Below, in pieces: positions 1 through 8,070 of a stretch of 64,000 nucleotides of DNA; positions within the stretch are counted from its first letter, which is position 1, and every line of letters begins with the position of its first letter. The stretch is from Aquimarina sp. U1-2 (GTDB lineage Bacteria; Bacteroidota; Bacteroidia; Flavobacteriales; Flavobacteriaceae), in contig NZ_JAGKIK010000013.1 in assembly GCF_017897595.1 (NCBI RefSeq), positions 1 to 64,000 on the forward strand, given 5' to 3'. A program made the position numbers and the translations under genes. The notes under the pieces are model-generated. The model saw only the letters and a program-made list of their open reading frames with translations. It had not been told where the DNA came from and did no database searches.

Positions 1-343
1 AGAAAATTTATTTCTTTCACAAACTGCCTCCATAAATCAAGAGGTAGTTGAGAAAGAAATAAATTTAGCGCAAAGGCATGATGTCGGATAAGTAACAACT
101 GTCAGATCAAGTAGTGGCTACTACACCATAACTTATAAAAACTTGAAGAACTGCTGCCAGGATATCAAGAAATTCCTGTAACGTAGTTGCTCGGATGCTT
201 ACAGACAAATAATATTTTAAAAATTATTCAATTTGAAGAGAAGCATCCTGAAAACACCTATTTTTCAGTATCTTATTCTTCATAAACTTCAAATTTTTGC
301 AGCATCTATTAGATATTTAAGCGAGAGGTAGAAAGTCAAAAAA
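1..343. other. Intergenic region with two inverted repeats
   Basis: No gene is visible here. Bases 4-66 form a long imperfect hairpin whose arms (4-30 and 41-66) are nearly complementary. A second inverted repeat pairs 193-200 with 241-248 (GGATGCTT/AAGCATCC). These look like small mobile-element or repeat debris; neither arm carries the U-tract of a clear terminator. Confidence 0.4.
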
Positions 344-877
344 TTAACATCCATATATAAAAACTAAAGTAATTAAAATAAGAAAAATAAAACTAATAAT
401 ACGAACTTCTCTATCAGCTTCTTTAAATTCTTGCTCCTGTTTTCTTTTCCATTTTCTAGCTACCTGTTTATTTTGTGATTCATAATTTGTTTTGAGTTCT
501 TCCTCAAAATCTGACATATAATCAATGAACTTTTTGTATCCTTCGTATATTTGATATTTATCAGCATGGTCAGAAGTTAATTGAATTATTAAAAAGGTAT
601 CCAGTACGGCATATCCACTTTTGCCTCGAAGTTCGGTGTATGTACTTTCCTTAATATTTTTTTTAATAGAAAATTCTTTAAATATGTTTTCAATTTTCAA
701 AAAACTTAAAATCAACTGTAATTTTTCCCGGTTACCGCTGTTTGCATTGATATTTGATTTATAATTATAAGACAGGATATCCAAAACTGCTTTATCAACA
801 GCAGTAATAGTTTCATAAGGTTCTTGGAAAGTGTACTTATCAAGTTGATATTCATGTGTTTTTTGAATCGCTTCCAT
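344..877 (-). CDS. Hypothetical protein with C-terminal membrane anchor
   Basis: I do not recognise this protein (177 aa from the ATG at 877; a TTG 18 bases upstream is the alternative start). It is largely helical and charged. A Lys/Glu-rich segment comes just before a single hydrophobic stretch of about 17 residues at the very C-terminus, followed by Tyr-Gly-Cys. That layout suggests a tail-anchored protein with a cytoplasmic body. It lies just downstream of the coiled-coil gene at 989-1936 on the same strand, with about 110 bases between them, so the two may be co-transcribed. Confidence 0.5.
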   Translation of the reverse strand: MEAIQKTHEYQLDKYTFQEPYETITAVDKAVLDILSYNYKSNINANSGNREKLQLILSFLKIENIFKEFSIKKNIKESTYTELRGKSGYAVLDTFLIIQLTSDHADKYQIYEGYKKFIDYMSDFEEELKTNYESQNKQVARKWKRKQEQEFKEADREVRIISFIFLILITLVFIYGC

Positions 878-988
878 ATTGTGGTGGATTTTCAATAAAG
901 TACGATAAAATCATTCAAAAAACAAAACTTCACTTTACACTCAAATTAAAGGTAATATTCTTAGAATTTTATAATTAAATACTCATAA

Positions 989-1936
989 TTACACACTATC
1001 ACAAAGTAAGGCTTCATATTTATGCTCATAGGCTATTTTATCCATTTCCAGTTTATTTTTGTTGTGAAGTAAGTCTCTCCTGATTCGAAAAATATCTTCT
1101 TCAAGCTCTTTGATATTCTTCTTTGATTTTGTAATTTTTCTTTTAATATCAGATCCTGTAACTAATCCATCATACACGATATCTATGAATTTAGAAAACC
1201 TTTTAATGGTGATGTCTTTTTTGACAATATAGTCGATGCCTATGTGTTTACATTCATTCACCAAAGTGGTCAGATAAGTCTGAATTTGAGCAATGAGTTT
1301 TTTTGCACCATCAATTTTAGAATACTTAACCCCTTTTGATACCCCACCATCACCAAACATATCATATATGGCCCAGTTTTCTGCTCCGTTTAGTATTGGT
1401 TGGAGTTTCCTGATTTTAGCTAAAACTATATCGGTGATTTTAATAGTCTCAGATACTTGTTCCCATTCTATTTTAATAGTACTTATCTTCTCCAATATAG
1501 AGTGAATTTCTAATGATATTGAGATATTATGTTCAAATAAATAGTGTTCTTTCTCTTTGAGAAGTTGCTTATACTTGTCATCTATGTCGGCCATCGAGCT
1601 GATTTTATGTTGAATCTCTTTAACTCTTTGATCTATCAAATTAAGAGCTTGTTGCGATGTTTCAACATCAAGTTTAGCGGCTAAAACTTTTTGCTTTTTT
1701 TCTTTGAACTTTTTTGCTCTTATCCCCAATATAAAAGTAAAGATAGAAGTCAAAGAAAATCTACTTAAAGCATTAAGTTCTCTTTGATCTTTTAGTAATA
1801 TTTTTTTAAGACCCAAATCAATAACCATTTTAGAGACTTGTTTCTTCTCAAGCTCAGCTAATTCTGATGTTAACCTCCTGAGGGTTTCAATTTTTTCTTG
1901 GGTAATGCTTAATTGTCTTTCGTTTGAAAACTGCAT
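989..1936 (-). CDS. Coiled-coil hypothetical protein
   Basis: A 315-aa protein of unknown family. Residues about 1-35, 75-130 and 265-310 are heptad-rich and rich in Lys, Glu and Leu, which predicts coiled coils. A moderately hydrophobic patch near residues 58-75 (Leu-Thr-Ser-Ile-Phe-Thr-Phe) could touch the membrane but is short for a transmembrane helix. The middle section (about 195-225) is less charged and may be globular. The ATG at 1936 is the only sensible start. Same strand as its neighbours at 344 and 2062, so a loose operon is possible. No function is proposed. Confidence 0.5.
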   Translation of the reverse strand: MQFSNERQLSITQEKIETLRRLTSELAELEKKQVSKMVIDLGLKKILLKDQRELNALSRFSLTSIFTFILGIRAKKFKEKKQKVLAAKLDVETSQQALNLIDQRVKEIQHKISSMADIDDKYKQLLKEKEHYLFEHNISISLEIHSILEKISTIKIEWEQVSETIKITDIVLAKIRKLQPILNGAENWAIYDMFGDGGVSKGVKYSKIDGAKKLIAQIQTYLTTLVNECKHIGIDYIVKKDITIKRFSKFIDIVYDGLVTGSDIKRKITKSKKNIKELEEDIFRIRRDLLHNKNKLEMDKIAYEHKYEALLCDSV

Positions 1937-2061
1937 ACATACAAATTAAGAATTTTTTTCTTTATGTTCTTAATACTTATACTATTTCTGATGTAAAACA
2001 ACTCAAATAAAAAAGTATAGCTTTTTGCTTAAGTTATAAAAGAATATACAAAAAGTCTAAG

Positions 2062-2697
2062 CTATTGTTGTTCTCTTTCGTATTTCGTTCGATAACCAGT
2101 ATTAGTCTCTGGTCTTAGAGCATTTGGATAATGAATATCCGTTTTAATATCTAAGGATGTTTGCTTTACCAATTTGAAAATTTCATAAGGATTTTTAATT
2201 CCCAGCCATTTATCATAAATTTTCGTAGTAGTTCCTTCGTATGTTTTTGTTCTTCCACTAAAAAACCGGATTGTTCCCACATCATACATTCTTTCGATCA
2301 TATTCACAGTAATTTCAATATCCGAAATTTTGTCATAGTCTATAATTTTAAAGTCGGTACCCATAAAACCTGTGCGTATCATCACTCTTTTGTTTGAGTA
2401 CGCGTAAATAGTATTTGGGTAAGAAAATAGTTTGTTTAGAAGTGGGTATAATCCTTGCGCTATGGGGATTAAACCAATCAATGAAAAATACTCGAATCTT
2501 CCATTAGTACCTTCGGGTGCGCTATTCATACTTACTAAAATCCAAATCACCCCAAAGGCAATAGGAATAAGTCTTTTGCCAATTCCTTCTAGTGCATAGG
2601 GAATAAAGATAGGTTTCCCCGACCAGATAATATCTTCACCACTATCTTTTATACTGTCAAATTCAGGTAAAATATTCTTATTAAAAGTTGTACTCAT
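2062..2697 (-). CDS. PH-like (bPH2) domain membrane protein
   Basis: 211 aa from the ATG at 2697 (a GTG two codons upstream is also possible). Residues about 25-35 carry the Trp-Ser-Gly-Lys-Pro motif often seen at the start of bacterial PH-like (DUF304) proteins. Two hydrophobic segments follow at about 42-58 and 68-90. A beta-rich region then reads like the bPH2 fold (Tyr-Ala-x-Ser-Asn-Lys-Arg-Val-Met-Ile-Arg-x-Gly, then Ile-x-Tyr-Asp-Lys-Ile-Ser-Asp). These proteins are membrane-anchored with a soluble PH-like domain; their ligand is usually unknown. The family call rests on motif recall. Confidence 0.6.
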   Translation of the reverse strand: MSTTFNKNILPEFDSIKDSGEDIIWSGKPIFIPYALEGIGKRLIPIAFGVIWILVSMNSAPEGTNGRFEYFSLIGLIPIAQGLYPLLNKLFSYPNTIYAYSNKRVMIRTGFMGTDFKIIDYDKISDIEITVNMIERMYDVGTIRFFSGRTKTYEGTTTKIYDKWLGIKNPYEIFKLVKQTSLDIKTDIHYPNALRPETNTGYRTKYEREQQ

Positions 2698-2892
2698 ACT
2701 CACTTTTGTTGAAATTACTAACTATTCAAAAAAAATGGTTATTATGCTGTTCGTTTTTAAGATAGTGATTTTAAAAGCAGTTTTGTCATCACTCTTGTTA
2801 TGATTTCATCAATTTTAGCTAAATAAATAAATTACAGAAGCTTAACATTAACCATATCATAAAACTCAATTTTTTTTTGTAACTTAAAGAAA

Positions 2893-3165
2893 ATGGACAT
2901 GAAGAATACTACTAAAACAGAATTACCCTGGTTGGCGATCACAGTTTTTATAATAGGCTTGCTCATTCTAATTGGTTATGGGGGAGGTTATGCCCGATTT
3001 GCTTTGATTATGTTGAGGGTGATAGGAGTGGCTGCCTTGATTCCTGTTTTTTATGCAGTATACTTACTCCTTCCGGCTTTGATTGAACACTTTTTCTTTA
3101 CATTAAAAATCGAAGGAAACAATAATATTAAAAAGAGGTGTTTTTTCTTAAGTCCATCAATGTAA
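2893..3165 (+). CDS. Small two-helix membrane protein
   Basis: A 90-aa protein (ATG at 2893, a second in-frame ATG at 2899) with two hydrophobic stretches, about residues 14-32 and 36-62, and a basic C-terminus. It resembles the small uncharacterised membrane proteins common in Flavobacteria. It is the first of three short, closely spaced plus-strand genes (2893, 3174, 3332), which look like one transcript. No function can be assigned. Confidence 0.5.
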   Translation: MDMKNTTKTELPWLAITVFIIGLLILIGYGGGYARFALIMLRVIGVAALIPVFYAVYLLLPALIEHFFFTLKIEGNNNIKKRCFFLSPSM

Positions 3166-3173
3166 CCTTGTAA

Positions 3174-3332
3174 ATGATAAAACAACCTAAAAATAAGAGT
3201 CTTACTAAAAAACCGGTTCCAAAAAATCTATTAGACGATTTGGAAGATGATTTAGAGCTTTACAAGAACTACAACAGAAAATTAAAAGATGTTTTTCAGC
3301 GGTTTATTTTATTGGTTTTTTATTTTTTCTAA
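3174..3332 (+). CDS. 52-aa small membrane-associated protein
   Basis: This short frame has an ATG 9 bases after the preceding stop codon and ends in TAATG, overlapping the start of the next gene by one base, which is a translational-coupling arrangement. The product begins with a Lys/Pro-rich stretch, continues with an acidic helix (Asp-Asp-Leu-Glu-Asp-Asp-Leu-Glu) and ends in a short hydrophobic tail (Ile-Leu-Leu-Val-Phe-Tyr-Phe-Phe). The gene spacing, not homology, is the evidence that it is real. Confidence 0.5.
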   Translation: MIKQPKNKSLTKKPVPKNLLDDLEDDLELYKNYNRKLKDVFQRFILLVFYFF

Positions 3333-3553
3333 TGCTTACATACAATATTTCTAATACTGTTTTTCAATTTCCTTTATCATGGTTGCTCATATCATTGATT
3401 CCTTTTTTAATTTCATTGATATTATTTATTGGATATACTAAAACGATCAAACGAATAAAGAAACACTATTTTTTTGAAGAGGGGCATTTTTTTGCCAATC
3501 CTGATTATAAAACCACATGGTTTAAAGATGTAAAAAAGTGCATGAAAAAATAA
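3332..3553 (+). CDS. Small single-span membrane protein
   Basis: 73 aa with one long hydrophobic segment at about residues 15-35, followed by a basic stretch and a C-terminal part rich in aromatic residues and lysine. The start overlaps the stop of the upstream 52-aa gene in a TAATG junction. The three small proteins of this run may work together at the inner membrane, but nothing in the sequence says how. Confidence 0.5.
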   Translation: MLTYNISNTVFQFPLSWLLISLIPFLISLILFIGYTKTIKRIKKHYFFEEGHFFANPDYKTTWFKDVKKCMKK

Positions 3554-3577
3554 TGTAATAATAGTACAAACCTAGTT

Positions 3578-4819
3578 ATGAAGAAGGAAATAATAGCAGA
3601 TGGAGTTTATGTCATTAAAAATTTTCTCTCTGAAGCAGAATGTAATAAATTCATTAGGCGTAGTGAGAAAATAGGTTATGAAGAAGCAACAGTAGCCACT
3701 TCAGAAGGGCCTAAAATGATCAAAGGTATTAGAAACAATCAAAGAGTTACTATTACTGATAAAGTGCTAGCAGAAACATTTTGGAAACGAATTCAACCTT
3801 TCGTAGAAGAAAGATATGAAGACTGGGTCCCTACTTCTGTAAATGAGCGTTTTAGATTTTACAAGTATGATATCGGTGAGCGGTTCAATAAGCATAGGGA
3901 TGGTAGAGTAAAAATTCATGATTGGAAGGAAAGTAGGTTAACCTTTATGGTATATCTTAATGGTGATTTTGAAGGAGGAGCTACAGAATTTGAAAATTTT
4001 TCTATTCATCCGGAGGTTGGAACTGCTTTAATTTTTGAACACGAAATAAAACATAAAGGTTGCCGGATTATTAAAGGTAATAAATATGTAATCCGTACAG
4101 ATATATTTTTTGAAAAACCTGCTTCTGATCAAGAAAGTAACATAACAATTGATATAGAAAAAAGCCTGAAAGCGTATTTTAGCTTTATTAAGGATTATGG
4201 ATTTTCCGATTTTGAATATGAACAATTTGGATATGGTATAAACTATGTTGCAAACAAAGACAATCTAGCTATCAGGATATACGTTGAAATGATATGCTCA
4301 TCGTATATATGGATTTCTATCAATGATTATTATATTACCCACCTTGAACCTGACAATATTATTTTTAAATCTTATGAAGAACAAAGAGAACAATTATATG
4401 GTAGTCTAGAGGATCGAAGATCAAAAATGGAAGCAGAAGGTTCAAATAAACTTTGGGAAAGCTACTATGCTTATGGTAAAACTATTAATGACGAGTATTT
4501 AAAAGGAATAAGTTTACTTTTACGAAAATATCCCAATATACTCAATGGAGATTTAGAAATCCTAAAGGTAAACGAAAAAAAAGCTAATCTAGAGTACGAA
4601 AGAAAAGAGACCGATCAACGCAAGAAGAATAAAATCTATACGCTAAGATTTCAATCTGTATGGTTTGAAAGTGATGATTATGAGCTGTTCAAAGAATTCG
4701 TCTCGATAAATGATATTCAAGTTTATTTAAAAAAAGAAACTCATATTACTAATTATAAGATTTTTGACTGGAATATGAATGAAATTGATATTGGTAGTCC
4801 ACCAGGTCAAGTAAAATGA
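3578..4819 (+). CDS. 2-oxoglutarate/Fe(II) dioxygenase, prolyl-4-hydroxylase type
   Basis: 413 aa. Residues 1-180 match the prolyl 4-hydroxylase alpha-like 2OG-Fe(II) oxygenase fold: the iron triad is His106-x-Asp108 and His159, with Lys169 or Arg173 placed to hold the 2-oxoglutarate carboxylate. The segment Tyr-Leu-Asn-x-Asp-Phe-x-Gly-Gly-x-Thr-x-Phe is typical of the family. Residues 181-413 form a charged C-terminal half that I do not recognise and that is absent from the short bacterial family members. Known relatives hydroxylate protein proline or other side chains; the substrate here is unknown. The gene is plus-strand and faces the minus-strand tail cluster across a repeat-rich gap. 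Confidence 0.75.
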   Translation: MKKEIIADGVYVIKNFLSEAECNKFIRRSEKIGYEEATVATSEGPKMIKGIRNNQRVTITDKVLAETFWKRIQPFVEERYEDWVPTSVNERFRFYKYDIGERFNKHRDGRVKIHDWKESRLTFMVYLNGDFEGGATEFENFSIHPEVGTALIFEHEIKHKGCRIIKGNKYVIRTDIFFEKPASDQESNITIDIEKSLKAYFSFIKDYGFSDFEYEQFGYGINYVANKDNLAIRIYVEMICSSYIWISINDYYITHLEPDNIIFKSYEEQREQLYGSLEDRRSKMEAEGSNKLWESYYAYGKTINDEYLKGISLLLRKYPNILNGDLEILKVNEKKANLEYERKETDQRKKNKIYTLRFQSVWFESDDYELFKEFVSINDIQVYLKKETHITNYKIFDWNMNEIDIGSPPGQVK

Positions 4820-4939
4820 ATATAGATTTGGGTTTGTTATTACAAATCAGAGTAAGCTTAATAATTTAAATTATTGTTTATCAAGGATTTACAAATTAAT
4901 TTTTGTTTTTTTCGCTTTTTTACTAAATCTGAAGTTTTG

Positions 4940-5109
4940 ACCCACTTTATGCATTGGAAAATCTATTACGGCTATTAAACTGCTGCAAAACTAAGCACTA
5001 CGTTGTATTTTCAAATTTCACCGTAGCGGTGCTATGCCGAAACTTAGAAAACACTTGGTTTTATGGCATTTTCAAACCTCATAACGAAATTCTAATGCAT
5101 AAAGCGGGT
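4940..5109. repeat. Short inverted-repeat element (MITE-like), copy B
   Basis: About 170 bases bounded by near-perfect inverted ends (4940-4955 and 5094-5109, 15 of 16 bases). Bases 4953-4971 recur as an identical 19-mer in inverted orientation at 51278-51296. The internal near-palindrome at 5021-5037 matches the reverse complement of 34339-34355 with one difference. There is no coding capacity, as expected of a non-autonomous element. Confidence 0.6.
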
Positions 5110-5150
5110 TTAAAAAATAGAAGTGCTTAAAAAGTATCCAATTCGGTCAA

Positions 5151-5293
5151 ACCATCAACCATCAACCATCAACCATCAACCATCAACCATCAACCATCAA
5201 CCATCAACCATCAACCATCAACCATCAACCATCAACCATCAACCATCAACCATCAACCATCAACCATCAACCATCGACTATTGACCATCAACT
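5151..5293. repeat. 7-bp tandem repeat array (ACCATCA), about 17 copies
   Basis: Perfect tandem copies of a 7-base unit run from 5151 to about 5273, then decay over the next 20 bases. The array lies directly after the stop codon of the 233-aa gene at 5304-6005, that is, in the 3' untranslated region of the tail cluster. The unit is not a multiple of three. On the minus strand the repeat contains stop codons in frame, so it is noncoding there. Arrays like this change length by slipped-strand mispairing. Confidence 0.95.
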
Positions 5294-5303
5294 ATAAACA
5301 GTC

Positions 5304-6005
5304 TCACCTACGTCGATATCTGCTTATGTACCCTTTGTAACGCTCTGGATCTTTTCGAAAGGCGTATTTACCAGTATCTCTAATTTCATCTATAGCTTCA
5401 TTAAGATGCGTGAGTGCCCGATCACGAATGTCTTTGGCCTGAGAGTTATCGAGTGAAGCACCGTTTGCTTTGGCTAGTAAATCTGCAAGTTTATCTGATT
5501 TTTGTTCTGCAATATCTAATACCCTTAGGTCGTATTTGATCTTTTCTAGTTCAGATACATTGGCTTTGCCTAGAACACTAATATCCATTAGATCTTGGAT
5601 CATATCAGCGTTGCCCTCTCCGTTAGCTATTTCGCGAACACGATTCAATACATCTGGTCGTTTTCTAAAAGCAAATCTCATATCGGCCAATAAGTCATCC
5701 CTGAATTCGTAAGCTTTTGGTGATTCTTTTTTCCAGGATTTGGTCGCTTCCTCTTGGCTATAGCGCTCTTTAACCCATAGTGCTTGTGCATATCGGCAAG
5801 CACCTGTGCGTACAGGAAGATCGGCTACAAATATTTCCCAGTCTAAACCTTTACTCATTAAAACTTCTTTATCATCTTGTATCCAAATAAACAGGTTTTC
5901 GGCTTCCTGTATCGTTACATCTACAGGTTGTGCCGGTGCTTTTATAACCTCTTGGGGTAAACGTTCTAGTTCCGCTAATTTGGTATCAAAATTTTCTTTT
6001 GACAT
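5304..6005 (-). CDS. Tail-cluster distal helical protein, unknown function
   Basis: 233 aa, predicted all-helical and charged, with no signal peptide or membrane segment. I recognise no domain. It contains an early Trp-Ile-Gln-Asp-Asp-Lys segment, a basic middle (Phe-Arg-Lys-Arg-Pro-Asp-Val) and a basic Arg-Tyr-Arg-Arg-Arg end. It is the last gene of the minus-strand tail cluster, separated from the previous gene by about 200 bases that hold a perfect 8-bp inverted repeat (6053-6073), so it may have its own promoter. It could be an accessory, regulatory or cargo protein; nothing distinguishes these. Confidence 0.5.
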   Translation of the reverse strand: MSKENFDTKLAELERLPQEVIKAPAQPVDVTIQEAENLFIWIQDDKEVLMSKGLDWEIFVADLPVRTGACRYAQALWVKERYSQEEATKSWKKESPKAYEFRDDLLADMRFAFRKRPDVLNRVREIANGEGNADMIQDLMDISVLGKANVSELEKIKYDLRVLDIAEQKSDKLADLLAKANGASLDNSQAKDIRDRALTHLNEAIDEIRDTGKYAFRKDPERYKGYISRYRRR

Positions 6006-6052
6006 AGTAGTATTGTTTTATTTTGTTAATAATATGCAATAATACACACCAC

Positions 6053-6073
6053 CAGTTTCATTTTTTGAAACTG
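6053..6073. promoter_or_regulatory. Perfect inverted repeat upstream of distal tail gene
   Basis: CAGTTTCA and TGAAACTG face each other across five T residues, about 50 bases upstream of the ATG at 6005. There is no U-tract beyond the stem on the minus strand, so it is a poor intrinsic terminator. The arm sequence TGAAACT also occurs in the 15-bp motif upstream of the sheath and spike genes, which suggests a binding site for a shared regulator. Confidence 0.35.
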
Positions 6074-6209
6074 AGGATTTTAAATGAACCTAAGTTTTGA
6101 TATATGATTTTGTTTTAAAAAGCCGTTAGATCTATCTCCGTTACATTTTGAAAGGTAGATTGAAGCCGATAGCGATAAATTATTGCCGCTTTTGGATGTT
6201 CAAACTGAA

Positions 6210-6713
6210 CTATGAGAATAAACTTCCTAATATAAATGATCCTGACAATGTAAGTTCTCCATTATCTATTAGAACATTAGAAATCCTCTTTGATGAAGTA
6301 TCATAAAATGCTATAATTGTTTGCCCTCTAAGAATTTCTGCAAAACGTAGATCTGCATCAATATTCGTTCTTCTTCCTATTTGTAAGGGTGTATGTACTT
6401 CGGCTGCATAAGGCAACCTAAGATTAATAATAAATTGACTAGGGGTTTGCACCAGGGTATTGATGTCGTTAAAAGAAATAGAAAACGTTAAAACATCACC
6501 AATTAGTGAATAAAAAGCTCTAGTGTTTTGAACTGAATATTCGTTAGAAAAATTTCCTAGTGTTGGATTAAATTTTTGCTTAATCCCCTCGCGAATAGTT
6601 GTATTATCGTTATATGAAATATGGTTAACGTATATATCTTTTGGAGCAATTTGTGTATGACCTTCTCCATACGTACCTTTTCCTGATTTTAAAAAATAAC
6701 TATTTGATCTCAT
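6210..6713 (-). CDS. Putative tail fibre/appendage protein
   Basis: 167 aa, unrecognised. The composition is beta-rich with many Asn, Thr and Ser, and the C-terminal end reads Gly-Glu-Leu-Thr-Leu-Ser-Gly-Ser-Phe, typical of fibre or head-piece proteins. It has no signal peptide. It follows the 168-aa gene at 6726 with a 12-base gap, so the two are probably co-translated and may form one appendage. The assignment rests on its position downstream of the gpI and fibre genes and on composition. Confidence 0.45.
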   Translation of the reverse strand: MRSNSYFLKSGKGTYGEGHTQIAPKDIYVNHISYNDNTTIREGIKQKFNPTLGNFSNEYSVQNTRAFYSLIGDVLTFSISFNDINTLVQTPSQFIINLRLPYAAEVHTPLQIGRRTNIDADLRFAEILRGQTIIAFYDTSSKRISNVLIDNGELTLSGSFILGSLFS

Positions 6714-6725
6714 GCTAATAAATGA

Positions 6726-7232
6726 TTATAAACTAAGGTTAGGTAGAAATTCGCCATCACTTGTATCACCAATATCAAATTCGAAAACAATATTTTCGTC
6801 ATCTGCAACTACCAGCGGCGGATCAAAATTATTGATAATGTTAACAATCTCTCGCTCTATTTGATTTCGAAAAAAATAGTCTGAAGGTGCTATTCTCAAG
6901 TTATCCTTAGTTTCTTTTATAGCTAATTTTTCTGAAGCTAGCACCATATCGCGATTCCTGTAGACCACTCCACGAAATGGATTGATAACGCCTAGATCGA
7001 TGACTCTAATTTTATTATTTGAAGATGAAATAGGCGTTGAGGCTTGAACCAAAACAGATGCTCCGTTAGAAAAAGTTATCTTTTCATTTCCGTCGTCAAG
7101 AGTATCTACATCAGTTACCAATAAACCGTTATCAATATGATGATAGCTATCTATTAGATCAGCAAATTCATCTTGTGTAGGTTTATCACCTGTTTCAAAA
7201 TAGGATTTAAGCTTTTCTTTTGGTTGTTTCAT
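6726..7232 (-). CDS. Putative tail fibre-associated protein
   Basis: 168 aa. The N-terminus (Leu-Lys-Ser-Tyr-Phe-Glu-Thr-Gly-Asp-Lys-Pro-Thr-Gln-Asp-Glu-Phe-Ala-Asp-Leu-Ile) is a pattern I associate with the start of Bacteroidota phage tail-fibre and appendage proteins. The rest is beta-rich without a recognised domain. It lies 175 bases downstream of the PKD-domain gene and 12 bases upstream of the 167-aa gene. A role in the distal fibre or baseplate is inferred from context. Confidence 0.5.
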   Translation of the reverse strand: MKQPKEKLKSYFETGDKPTQDEFADLIDSYHHIDNGLLVTDVDTLDDGNEKITFSNGASVLVQASTPISSSNNKIRVIDLGVINPFRGVVYRNRDMVLASEKLAIKETKDNLRIAPSDYFFRNQIEREIVNIINNFDPPLVVADDENIVFEFDIGDTSDGEFLPNLSL

Positions 7233-7407
7233 CTGTTTCTTTTTATTGTTTTTTAATAGTCAGACAGAATCGCCATTTAATCATGTGGGTAAATATCATC
7301 CTTATGGTTATGGCTTACTTCATCAGTTGATGTATTTTACTTAAGAATACAATAAAGCTTTATAATATGATTAAAAGAGATAAAAGGTTATTTATGTGGT
7401 TTTAACA

Positions 7408-8070
7408 CTAATCGTCATCATCTTCATTATTTTTTCTTTGTACTTTAACTTTAACGATATCTGATATTATTTTATCTTGATCATTAGTCACAGAGAGCTT
7501 AAATTCGTAATACCCTCTTTTTAGATCAGTAACTGTAGTGCTTAAGCGATCGGGGGCTTTTATTTTTCCTCCACTACCTTTTATTTTAGACCAGGTGATT
7601 GATTTTATTTCTCCTTTTTCTGGAAAAACATCACCATTCAGATTGGTTTTATTATTCGGTAACGTAATTGTTCTCGATCGACCTGCATCTACTTTGGTTA
7701 TCGAATCTTTTTTTAGTGCTTTATATTCTTGTTTTAGCTTTTCAAAGTCTTTTTTTAGATCAGATACATTTTCATCCAATTCTTCTGCAAGTTGAATATC
7801 TAGTAGTAAAGATTTAAGTCTTTTCTTAATACTCTGTTGTTCAGGAATTTTTTGATTTTCAATAAACACTGTATCAAACTCATGTTCGAGTCTTTCAATA
7901 TTTTCTTCTTTAATAAACTTTTCTTCTAGACCTAACAACAACTCAGGGTTTTCGACGTCTGCCTTAACCATTTTTGTTCCTTTAGGTAAATTTTTGCTAT
8001 CAATTTCATCACTATGGTATCCAACAATATTACCGTTTTCTACTTGAAAATATACTTCTACTTTCTCCAT
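7408..8070 (-). CDS. Coiled-coil protein with C-terminal PKD-like domain, tail appendage
   Basis: 220 aa. Residues about 55-125 are heptad-rich, predicting a coiled coil. Residues about 128-212 match the PKD/K319L-type Ig-like pattern: Val-Asp-Ala-Gly-Arg-Ser-Arg-Thr-Ile-Thr-Leu-Pro, then Leu-Asn-Gly, Thr-Trp-Ser-Lys, and Gly-Tyr-Tyr-Glu-Phe-x-Leu-x-Val. The C-terminus is acidic. No signal peptide is present, so such an Ig-like fold in a tail cluster probably decorates a fibre and contacts a surface. The start overlaps the end of the fibre gene at 8058 by 13 bases, which supports translational coupling. Confidence 0.6.
   Translation of the reverse strand: MEKVEVYFQVENGNIVGYHSDEIDSKNLPKGTKMVKADVENPELLLGLEEKFIKEENIERLEHEFDTVFIENQKIPEQQSIKKRLKSLLLDIQLAEELDENVSDLKKDFEKLKQEYKALKKDSITKVDAGRSRTITLPNNKTNLNGDVFPEKGEIKSITWSKIKGSGGKIKAPDRLSTTVTDLKRGYYEFKLSVTNDQDKIISDIVKVKVQRKNNEDDDD

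Noticed and set aside
5151..5293. CRISPR array
   Set aside because: The repeat unit is only 7 bases and direct, with no spacers and no cas genes.
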